The position numbers and the translations under genes are program-made. This document shows positions 6,867 through 12,386 of a DNA stretch of 16,328 nt, piece by piece; within the stretch, counting starts at the first letter, position 1; every line of letters begins with the position of its first letter. The stretch is from CAG-390 sp964590755 (GTDB lineage: Bacteria; Bacillota; Clostridia; Oscillospirales; CAG-272): assembly GCA_964590755.1 (NCBI GenBank), contig CAZPYK010000029.1, positions 1 through 16,328 on the forward strand, read 5' to 3'. The notes under the pieces are model-generated. The model was not told where the DNA came from, did not search any database, and was given only the letters and a program-made list of their open reading frames with translations.

Positions 6867-7702
6867 TTTCGGTTCCTTTCTTCCCTAAGTATCGACCCTA
6901 TCGCCTTGGCAATGTTGCCGTCGGAGGCTACGAGAGCGCGTTCCGCCTCCGCCTCGTCGGCGTCTGTCTCCTCACAAATGATGCGTATCGCGCGTGCGCG
7001 AAGCTTTATGTTGCTCGGGTTCATATAGACCATGTGGTTGTCGTAAACTCTGCCCAGCCTTATCATGACTCCGGTGGATATCATGTTCAGCACCAGCTTT
7101 TGCGCGGTGCCCGCCTTCATGCGAGTCGAACCGCTGACCACCTCGGGACCGACCACCACCGCTATCGATATATCCGCCAGCGCGTTCATGGCGCCGTTTT
7201 TGTTGCAGGAAAGCGCCACCGTCCCCGCGCCTAGAGAGCGTGCGTATTTCAGTGCGCCGCGGCAATACGCGGCGCTTCCGCTTGCCGATATCGCCATGCA
7301 CACGTCCTTTTCGCAAAAGCCGACCGCCGAAAGATCGACCGCGGCATTCTCCTCGACGTCCTCCATACCCTCGGAGGAACGGAACATGGCGTCCCTTCCC
7401 CCCGCCAAAACTCCCTGTATCAGCTCGGGAGACACACCGTAGGTGGGCGGGCACTCGGTGGCATCGATAACGCCCAGCCGCCCCGAGGTTCCCGCGCCTA
7501 TGTAGACCAGTCTGCCGCCCGCCGCAAGACGCGCGGCGATCATATCCACGGCGGCGGTAATGTCGCCAAGCTCTCGCTCGACCGCAAGCGGCACGGTCTT
7601 ATCCTCGTCGTTTATCACGCGCATTATCTCGGCGGTCGTCATTTTGTCAAGATGGCGACTGCGCTCGTTTGTTTTTTCGGTCGTAAGCTCGGAATATTTC
7701 AT
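6863..7702 (-). CDS. murQ: N-acetylmuramic acid 6-phosphate etherase
   Basis: MurQ removes the D-lactyl ether of MurNAc-6-phosphate to give GlcNAc-6-phosphate and lactate, a cytoplasmic step of cell-wall recycling. The 279-residue protein carries the SIS-domain signature IGAGTSGRLGVIDATECPPT. E83 falls in that motif and E114 in EGMEDVEEN, at the positions reported as catalytic glutamates in E. coli MurQ. GPEVVSGSTRMKAGTAQK and YMNPSNIKLRARA are also family-typical. It is slightly shorter than the usual roughly 300 residues but appears complete, ending in a short helical tail. It follows the amino-sugar kinase gene by 12 nt and overlaps the lipoprotein gene by four bases. Confidence 0.95.
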   Translation of the reverse strand: MKYSELTTEKTNERSRHLDKMTTAEIMRVINDEDKTVPLAVERELGDITAAVDMIAARLAAGGRLVYIGAGTSGRLGVIDATECPPTYGVSPELIQGVLAGGRDAMFRSSEGMEDVEENAAVDLSAVGFCEKDVCMAISASGSAAYCRGALKYARSLGAGTVALSCNKNGAMNALADISIAVVVGPEVVSGSTRMKAGTAQKLVLNMISTGVMIRLGRVYDNHMVYMNPSNIKLRARAIRIICEETDADEAEAERALVASDGNIAKAIGSILREERNRK

Positions 7703-7714
7703 GCTCGTTCACCC

Positions 7715-8689
7715 TCACCTGTCATTCGTTTTTATTATTTTGTAACCATTCAAAAATCGCTCGGCGCATTTTTCGTCGGCGGCGACACCGCCGTCCTTCA
7801 GCGCCTCGCAAAGCGCCCCGTACACCTGCGGCATCGGCGTGCGAACAAGCTCGACTCTCGCCGACACCAACCGACAAAGGCGCGTATACAGCTCGTCGGA
7901 GGCGGTCAGAATGCTGCCGCCCAGCATCACGCGCAGCGTCTTGCAGCCTCCGTCGTCGCAGACATAGCTCTCCGCCGCCGCGACCAGCTCGGCAAGATAT
8001 GCGGCGTTCTTGTCAAGTATATCGTTCGCCGTAGGGTCTCCCTCGCGCGCCGCGGCGAAGACCTCGGGCGCCATCGACGCGATAAAACTCTTGCCGCCGC
8101 GATATATCTCGGGTATAGCCTCGGTCGGAGCCTTTCCCAGCCGCGCCCTCACGCGCTCGCAAAGCAGAGTGCTTTCTTTCTCTCCCGCTCCTCTGCCGTC
8201 GGCGGCTCGAAGCGCCGCCGCTATCGCGTCTCTGCCGATATCGTAGCCGCTCCCCGCGCCGTCAAGCAGATATCCCCAGCCGCCGATGCGGCGCAACTTA
8301 TCGCCTCGCCGCGCAAAGCAGACCGAGCCGGTGCCGCAGACAAGGCAGGCGCCGTCACCGCCCCCCGCGCAGGAGAGCAGATTTATCGCGTCGGTGTCGA
8401 CGCGCACCGATGCGGCATACCTGCCGAGCGCCTCCCGCAGAGCCTCGCCGTTGCCCACGGCTCCCGCCACGCCCGCAAACAACGCGGCAACCTCGCCGCC
8501 TGCGGGAAGCGCCTTTCGCAGTGCGCCCGCCAACTCCGCCAGCCGACGTCGGCTCTCCTCGATGCCTACGTCGTTTGGATTTGTCGCCGCCGCGACACGG
8601 CGGCATACGATCTCACCGTTCGCCGCGCACAGCACGCCCTCGGTCTTGGTTCCTCCGCCGTCTATTGCAATAAAATAAGCCTTTTTCAT
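7715..8689 (-). CDS. murK: BadF/BadG-family GlcNAc/MurNAc kinase (MurK-like)
   Basis: This 324-residue cytoplasmic sugar kinase has an ASKHA fold. The phosphate-1 loop is AIDGGGTKTEG (residues 8-18). The CGTGS motif and GGWGYLLDGAGSGYDIGR are typical of GlcNAc kinases in the BadF/BadG/BcrA/BcrD family, and LGGSI lies near the C-terminus. MurK of Clostridium acetobutylicum, which acts on both MurNAc and GlcNAc, belongs to this family and is linked to murQ. Adjacency to murQ makes MurNAc kinase activity the best guess, making MurNAc-6-phosphate for MurQ without a PTS. The ATG at 8689 fits the family N-terminus; the frame is open further upstream to 8797 but that would overlap the histidine kinase gene. 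The AAGGA upstream is rather distant. Confidence 0.88.
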   Translation of the reverse strand: MKKAYFIAIDGGGTKTEGVLCAANGEIVCRRVAAATNPNDVGIEESRRRLAELAGALRKALPAGGEVAALFAGVAGAVGNGEALREALGRYAASVRVDTDAINLLSCAGGGDGACLVCGTGSVCFARRGDKLRRIGGWGYLLDGAGSGYDIGRDAIAAALRAADGRGAGEKESTLLCERVRARLGKAPTEAIPEIYRGGKSFIASMAPEVFAAAREGDPTANDILDKNAAYLAELVAAAESYVCDDGGCKTLRVMLGGSILTASDELYTRLCRLVSARVELVRTPMPQVYGALCEALKDGGVAADEKCAERFLNGYKIIKTNDR

Positions 8690-8745
8690 TCGTTTTTGAC
8701 GATCCTTGTTCCGGATTCGGTCGACCCTTTCGCTTTTTTGCTTCT

Positions 8746-9834
8746 TCAGCGCGTTTGAGCCAGCGCGACCGTAAAGGTCGTCACTCCTCCGCGGCATTCG
8801 ACGTGTATCTCGCCGCGGTGCAGCTCAACTATACGCTTGACTATGGCAAGCCCTATGCCGTTGCCCTGTGTGGCGTGAGATTCATCCGCTTGATAGAACT
8901 TATTGAATATCTTTTCAAGCTTTTCGGAAGGTATCGCCTCGCCGGTGTTGCTTATCGACGCATAAAGCATGCCGTCAAGCGCATGCAGCGATATCGACAC
9001 CTTACCTCCGTCGGGCGAGAACTTTATCGCGTTGTCCAGCAGATTGATAAAGACCTGCCGCATCAGCTCCTCGCTCGCCTCCACCGACAGCTCGTCAAGC
9101 TCAAGCTCGAGCTCGATATGCTTGCGCGTCCATTTCTCCTCCAAAAGCAGGACGGACGAGCGCAGCTGCTCGGCAAGATTATAGCTCGTAATGTCGGTAA
9201 GTATCGTTTGATTTTCCACCCGCGTCAGCGCCAGAACATTGGTCGCCATGGCGGAAAGCCTGACCGATTCCTCCTCTATGCACTTTATATACTCCGCTCT
9301 CTGCTCCTCGGTCAGCTCGCCGCGCGAGAGCAGCTTTGCAAAGCCGGTTATCGACGCTATCGGCGTTTTGAACTCATGCGAAAAATCATTTATGAAATCC
9401 GCGCGCAAGAGCTCGGTGCTCTCAAGCTCCTTTGCCATAGTGTTAAAGCTTTCGATTATCTCCATTATCGCCGGATGCGAGGAGAGCGACGGACCGAACT
9501 CAAGCCTCACCTTAAAATCCCCCGCCGCAAGTCGATTCATCTTGTTTATCAACTCATTGAACGGACGCAAGGGAATTTTGCTGCTGAAATAGGTTATGAC
9601 CGCGCCGAGCACCACGCTTATCACCGTCACAAACAGTATTATCGACCCCAACTGCAGTTCGCCGTCCACCAGAACGCCGACGCGCGTGAGTATCCACAGC
9701 CCGAGCGCCGCAAGAGAGACGGCGCTGAGCAGTATAACGAACACGAATATCGACAAAAACAACGTAAGAGATGTGCGGGATGCCTTTTCCTTTATCTTCG
9801 CAAGTCCCGGCTTCAGCTGTTCGGTTACCTTCAT
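8746..9834 (-). CDS. Membrane sensor histidine kinase
   Basis: This 362-residue HAMP-type histidine kinase has membrane segments at about 22-50 and 63-83 with almost no extracytoplasmic loop, a HAMP linker (about 84-136), and a phosphoacceptor helix FSHEFKTPIAS with H153. The ATPase part follows with the N-box INLLDNAIKFS, a degenerate G1 box (SNTGEAI), an F-box (IFNKFYQ) and the G2 box GNGIGLAIV. The very short outer loop suggests that it senses within the membrane or through a partner protein. I prefer the ATG at 9834 because AAAGGGG sits about 8 nt upstream; a GTG at 9852 is possible and would add six residues. It follows the response-regulator gene closely and precedes murK by 56 nt. Confidence 0.93.
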   Translation of the reverse strand: MKVTEQLKPGLAKIKEKASRTSLTLFLSIFVFVILLSAVSLAALGLWILTRVGVLVDGELQLGSIILFVTVISVVLGAVITYFSSKIPLRPFNELINKMNRLAAGDFKVRLEFGPSLSSHPAIMEIIESFNTMAKELESTELLRADFINDFSHEFKTPIASITGFAKLLSRGELTEEQRAEYIKCIEEESVRLSAMATNVLALTRVENQTILTDITSYNLAEQLRSSVLLLEEKWTRKHIELELELDELSVEASEELMRQVFINLLDNAIKFSPDGGKVSISLHALDGMLYASISNTGEAIPSEKLEKIFNKFYQADESHATQGNGIGLAIVKRIVELHRGEIHVECRGGVTTFTVALAQTR

Positions 9835-9853
9835 TCTTCCGTCCCCTTTCACA

Positions 9854-10528
9854 TCAGACCTTTTTTACCGCCTTGTACCCAAGACCGCGGACAGACTCTA
9901 TCTCAAATTCCGACCAACCGTCAAAGCGGCGGCGAAGTCTGCCTATATGCACCGTCACCGTCTCCCAACCGGTCTCGCTGTCGGCTCCCCAGATCTCATC
10001 CATCAGCTGGATCCTTGTAAAGATCTTTCCGGGATAGGAGAGCAGCTTGTAAAGCAGCAAAAATTCCTTTTGCGGAAGCTCCTGCACCTCGTCTCCGCGG
10101 CTTACGGTCAGAGAATCGTAATCTATCACCACGTCGCCTATCACTATGCGGCGCTCGTTTGCTATCTTTGCTCGGCGAAGGAGCGCCTTGATCCTAAAGA
10201 GCATCTCCTCCTCATCTATCGGCTTCGTTATATAATCGTCGGTGCCCACGGAAAAACCGCGGTGCTTGTCCGCCGGCAATTGCTTCGCCGAAACCATCAA
10301 AATGGGCAGATTATCGTCCGACTCGCGTATCGTGCGGGTGAACTCATAGCCGTCCATTCCGGGCATCATTATGTCAAGCACCACAAGATCGGCATATCTG
10401 CTCTCAAGCACAGCCAAAGCGTCGACGCCGTTTTCCGCCGTCGTCACCGTGTACCCCGCACCCTCCAGCACCGCCTTCAGATACAGCCTCGTATTCTTAT
10501 CATCATCAACAACCAAAACATTAAACAT
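9854..10528 (-). CDS. OmpR/PhoB-family response regulator
   Basis: This 224-residue regulator is the cognate partner of the adjacent histidine kinase. The receiver domain (1-115) has the acidic pocket D8-D10, phosphoacceptor D52 in VVLDIMMPGMDG, S80, and K102 in TKP. The C-terminal winged helix (about 125-222) ends with the family-typical VTVHIGRLRRRF and IESVRGLGYKAV. It is the first gene of the five-gene run. GAGGT lies about 7 nt upstream of the ATG, partly inside a 7-bp stem. Target genes are not evident, but co-transcribed murK and murQ are natural candidates. Confidence 0.95.
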   Translation of the reverse strand: MFNVLVVDDDKNTRLYLKAVLEGAGYTVTTAENGVDALAVLESRYADLVVLDIMMPGMDGYEFTRTIRESDDNLPILMVSAKQLPADKHRGFSVGTDDYITKPIDEEEMLFRIKALLRRAKIANERRIVIGDVVIDYDSLTVSRGDEVQELPQKEFLLLYKLLSYPGKIFTRIQLMDEIWGADSETGWETVTVHIGRLRRRFDGWSEFEIESVRGLGYKAVKKV

Positions 10529-10537
10529 TTTTTTAAC

Positions 10538-10563
10538 CTCGGGTGAGCGAATGCGAACCCGAG
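10538..10563 (-). promoter_or_regulatory. Hairpin overlapping the response-regulator ribosome binding site
   Basis: CTCGGGT (10538-10544) and ACCCGAG (10557-10563) form a perfect 7-bp stem with a 12-nt loop. On the minus-strand transcript the 3' arm includes part of the GAGGT ribosome binding site of the response-regulator gene. There is no T-run, so it is not a terminator. Confidence 0.5.
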
Positions 10564-10670
10564 CTTCACACCCCGATGGTGAAGAAGTTCAAATTCGTAT
10601 CTGCTACACCAATATAGTTAGCACGGAACATTATCAACTATCAAATTTTGCTTTCTATACGGCTGCGCAT

Positions 10671-10780
10671 CATGTTCGCACCGCACTTCGTAAGCCTTCC
10701 CCAGTGGGGGAAGGGGGACCGCGTAGCGGTGGATGAGGTGGGCTACGAACTATGTTCGCCCCGCACGATGTTAGGTACTC
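10671..10780 (+). repeat. Double-hairpin unit, direct copy 1
   Basis: It starts CATGTTCGCACCGCACTTCG. Hairpin 1 has arms CCTTCCCC and GGGGAAGG around AGTG; hairpin 2 is ACCGC and GCGGT around GTA; then comes GGATGAGGTGGGCTA. It is nearly identical to the copy 122 bp downstream. Confidence 0.85.
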
Positions 10781-10792
10781 GTTCCGACACAC

Positions 10793-10902
10793 CATGTTCG
10801 CACCGCACTTCGTAAGCCTTCCCCAGTGGGGGAAGGGGGACCGCGTAGCGGTGGATGAGGTGGGCTACGAACTATGTTTGCATCGCGCGATGTTAGGTAT
10901 TT
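10793..10902 (+). repeat. Double-hairpin unit, direct copy 2
   Basis: This is a tandem copy of the preceding unit with a 122-bp period. The hairpin core is identical and only the 3' end drifts (the stretch before ATGTTAGGTA carries several substitutions). Confidence 0.85.
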
Positions 10903-10911
10903 GTTTTACAA

Positions 10912-10960
10912 TCCCTCAGTCGGCTGCGCCGACAGCTCCCTTTGCACAAGGGAGCCTTGG
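10912..10960 (-). repeat. Double-hairpin unit, reverse orientation
   Basis: It has GTCGGC and GCCGAC around TGC, then GCTCCC and GGGAGC around a short loop, and ends CCTTGG. The architecture matches the other units but the sequence is divergent. Confidence 0.7.
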
Positions 10961-11072
10961 CAAAAGCCAAAAGATCACCTACAGACGTGAAGAATGCAAG
11001 GTTTTTATCTTCCGGCGGGAGCAAGCCCCCGCCCTACGATGTTGAAATACGGAACGCAAGATTTCTTTCGGC
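10955..11072. repeat. Composite 118-nt direct repeat, copy X
   Basis: It runs from CTTGGCAA through CACCTACAGACGTG, the joiner, an inverted GTAG palindrome and GATGTTGAAATACGG to AAGATTTCTT. It is repeated at 12044-12161 with the same element order; the second half is almost identical. Confidence 0.8.
11014..11037 (-). repeat. GTAG-headed GC palindrome, second REP subtype
   Basis: On the minus strand it reads GTAG, then GGCGGGGGC, TT, GCTCCCGCC. Identical 24-nt copies lie at 11219-11242 and 11772-11795 (plus) and 12104-12127 (minus). Confidence 0.8.
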
Positions 11073-11126
11073 TTCGCACCATGTTCGCACCGACTCATAC
11101 ATCTCGCACAATCCAAATGGCTATGT

Positions 11127-11171
11127 GTAGGGCGTGCTACCTCGGCTTCGCCGAGCTACTGCTCCCGCCGC
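11127..11171 (+). repeat. Interrupted GTAG-headed palindrome
   Basis: It begins GTAGGGCGTGCTACCTCGGC and ends GCTCCCGCCGCC. The ends match the second REP subtype, but the middle is replaced by a segment with the hairpin CTCGGC/GCCGAG. The first 20 nt recur as an exact reverse complement at 11535-11554. Confidence 0.7.
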
Positions 11172-11218
11172 CGATCGTCGCATTGTTTTCCGTTGGCGCG
11201 CTATGTTCGCTCAAACCC

Positions 11219-11242
11219 GTAGGGCGGGGGCTTGCTCCCGCC
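11219..11242 (+). repeat. GTAG-headed GC palindrome, second REP subtype
   Basis: It is the same 24-nt palindrome as 11772-11795, and is followed by CGCCGATCGTCGCATTATTT. Confidence 0.8.
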
Positions 11243-11285
11243 GCCGATCGTCGCATTATTTTTCGTCGTCGCTCCATGTTCGCAC

Positions 11286-11351
11286 CGCACTTCGTAAGCC
11301 CTCTCATGTCTGAGAGGGTGGCACGGCGCAAGCCGTGACGGATGAGGAGGT
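11286..11351 (+). repeat. Double-hairpin unit, diverged copy
   Basis: Hairpin 1 is CCCTCTC and GAGAGGG around ATGTCT (11299-11318). Hairpin 2 is CACGGC and GCCGTG around GCAA (11322-11337). GGATGAGGAGG follows. Compared with the reverse copy at 11638-11692, hairpin 1 shows a compensatory C-G to T-A change with the same loop. Confidence 0.8.
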
Positions 11352-11383
11352 CAAAGATTTTTGCGCAAGCAAAAATCTACCTC
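11347..11383 (+). repeat. GNRA-capped hairpin (GCAA loop)
   Basis: Arms AGATTTTTGC (11355-11364) and GCAAAAATCT (11369-11378) close on GCAA. After a 3-nt bulge (CAA) the stem extends by GAGGT with ACCTC, for 15 bp in total. Confidence 0.75.
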
Positions 11384-11455
11384 GTTTCTCCGCACGGTGT
11401 AGCCGTATAGATCGCAAGATTCTCATCTTTTCGGCGGGAGCGACAGCGCTCTTTG

Positions 11456-11483
11456 AAATTCAAACGCGAAAGCGTTTGAATTT
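11456..11483 (+). repeat. GNRA-capped 12-bp hairpin (GAAA loop), copy 1
   Basis: AAATTCAAACGC pairs perfectly with GCGTTTGAATTT around GAAA. It is followed by ATGGCGAGGAAACC and a gAAGAAAT tail that recurs with the other copies. Confidence 0.85.
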
Positions 11484-11534
11484 ATGGCGAGGAAACCGAG
11501 GCGAAGAAATCCGAACTGTCCGAATTCCGAGCCT

Positions 11535-11554
11535 GCCGAGGTAGCACGCCCTAC
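11535..11554 (-). repeat. 20-nt inverted copy of 11127-11146
   Basis: GCCGAGGTAGCACGCCCTAC is the exact reverse complement of 11127-11146. The two could be the separated arms of one long palindromic element. Confidence 0.75.
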
Positions 11555-11637
11555 GGCACGGACGGATAGATCGCAAGATTTTGGTCTTCCGGCGAGAGAG
11601 GAATTAAAGGAAGCTTTCCGCGCGGCGGAAAGCCTTG

Positions 11638-11692
11638 TACCTCCTCATCCGTCGCCTCCGGCGCCACCTTCTCAGACATGAGAAGGCTTGGC
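11638..11692 (-). repeat. Double-hairpin unit, reverse copy
   Basis: It contains CCTCCTCATCCGTCG, a short GC hairpin, then CCTTCTC and GAGAAGG around AGACAT (11667-11686) and GCTTGG. It is the reverse-orientation relative of 11286-11351. Confidence 0.75.
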
Positions 11693-11771
11693 AAACGTCG
11701 GAGCGTCGCCTATAGACGGAAAGAACGCAAGATTTTATCTTACATCTGTGAACCATGTTCGCACTCACCCT

Positions 11772-11795
11772 GTAGGGCGGGGGCTTGCTCCCGCC
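11772..11795 (+). repeat. GTAG-headed GC palindrome, second REP subtype
   Basis: This 24-nt copy is identical to 11219-11242. The sequence after it (CGCCGAxxxTCGCATTATTT-like) is also shared with that copy. Confidence 0.8.
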
Positions 11796-11846
11796 GCCGA
11801 ATATCGCATTATTTTACGTATGTGCACCATGTACGCACCAACCTCG

Positions 11847-11910
11847 GTAGGGGCGACCTGCGGTCGCCCGCAATGACCGATCTCGACGGGCGAACGCAGT
11901 TCGCCCCTAC
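11847..11910. repeat. Inverted REP pair (REPIN-like) matching the transposase internal repeats
   Basis: The left arm (11847-11870) is GTAG, then GGGCGACC, TGC, GGTCGCCC, G. The right arm (11887-11910), read on the minus strand, is GTAG, then GGGCGAAC, TGC, GTTCGCCC, G. Sixteen nucleotides separate them. Two facing GTAG-headed REPs are the usual form of a mobile REPIN. Each arm matches one palindrome within the transposase gene. Confidence 0.88.
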
Positions 11911-11989
11911 GGAGTCGACGGATAGAACGCAAGATTTTCACCTTTTGGCGGGAATATGACCTAATATTGTTGGGTGCTAACAAAGATAA

Positions 11990-12052
11990 TAGCCCACCTC
12001 ATCCGTCACGGCTTACGCCGTGCCACCTTCCCCCACTGGGGAAGGCTTGGCA
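11990..12052 (-). repeat. Double-hairpin unit, reverse copy
   Basis: It contains TAGCCCACCTCATCCGTC, then CACGGC and GCCGTG around TTAC (GTAA on the minus strand), then CCTTCCCC and GGGGAAGG, then CTTGGCAAG. It is the reverse orientation of the 10671 and 10793 units. Confidence 0.8.
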
Positions 12053-12161
12053 AGAGTCGGAGCGTCACCTACAGACGTGGAGAACATAAGATCTTTATCT
12101 TTCGGCGGGAGCAAGCCCCCGCCCTACGATGTTGAAATACGGAACGCAAGATTTCTTCCGG
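12044..12161. repeat. Composite 118-nt direct repeat, copy Y
   Basis: It has the same element order as 10955-11072, from CTTGGCAA to AAGATTTCTT, about 1.09 kb away. The stretch from the GC palindrome (12104) onward is nearly identical between the copies. Confidence 0.8.
12104..12127 (-). repeat. GTAG-headed GC palindrome, second REP subtype
   Basis: This inverted copy is identical to 11014-11037 and lies within composite repeat Y. Confidence 0.8.
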
Positions 12162-12182
12162 CGGGAGTGGCAGCTCTCTTTG

Positions 12183-12210
12183 AAATTCAAACGCGAAAGC
12201 GTTTGAATTT
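12183..12210 (+). repeat. GNRA-capped 12-bp hairpin (GAAA loop), copy 2
   Basis: The hairpin is identical to 11456-11483, and the neighbouring GGGAG..CAGC..CTCTTTG and ATGGCGAGGAAACC are also shared. The similarity continues past the hairpin into a diverging tail. Confidence 0.85.
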
Positions 12211-12323
12211 ATGGCGAGGAAACCTGTACGAAGAAGTTTTATTTAACTAAATTCCGAGCCTTTGAACTCGCGGCTCGGTAACCGGCACGAAGAAATCTTA
12301 TTTAAACATTTCCTCTCTCTTTG

Positions 12324-12351
12324 GAGTTCAAATGCGTGAGCATTTGAACTC
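12324..12351 (+). repeat. GNRA-capped 12-bp hairpin (GTGA loop), covarying copy
   Basis: GAGTTCAAATGC pairs perfectly with GCATTTGAACTC around GTGA. Compared with the GAAA copies, three base pairs differ and all three remain paired. GCGAGGCAACCG follows, as GCGAGGAAACC follows the other copies. It lies 36 nt past the CDF stop codon (minus strand), so it may also cap that mRNA. Confidence 0.85.
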
Positions 12352-12386
12352 GCGCGAGGCAACCGAACTAAAAAATCCGCAGTGAA

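Larger units (their letters stand above)
10529..12386. other. Gene-free repeat island
   Basis: This 1.86-kb interval between the response-regulator and CDF genes holds no frame with a family match or a credible ribosome binding site. From about 10.67 kb onward it is almost wholly built of hairpin repeats: six double-hairpin units in both orientations, four complete and one interrupted GTAG-headed GC palindrome, an inverted REP pair, a 20-nt inverted repeat, four GNRA-capped hairpins, and about eight copies of a short CGCAAGATTTT-like joiner. The first part (10529-10670) is the leader of the response-regulator operon. Confidence 0.85.

Noticed and set aside
9835..9852. GTG start at 9852 for the histidine kinase
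   Set aside because: The ATG at 9834 has a better-placed AAAGGGG; the GTG cannot be fully excluded and would add six residues.
7652..10020. Long plus-strand frames of 368 and 421 codons opposite the kinase genes
   Set aside because: They are antisense to well-supported murQ, murK and histidine kinase genes; the peptides are rich in Arg, His and Ala and match nothing recognisable. High GC makes such shadows common.
10752..11544. Several 60-115-residue open frames in the repeat island on both strands
   Set aside because: They run through palindromic repeats, lack ribosome binding sites, and their peptides (GLAPA, RTMFAPH types) are translations of the hairpin repeats.
10671..12352. Possible CRISPR array
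   Set aside because: Repeats are of several kinds, occur in both orientations, have irregular spacing and no uniform unique spacers, and no cas gene is present.
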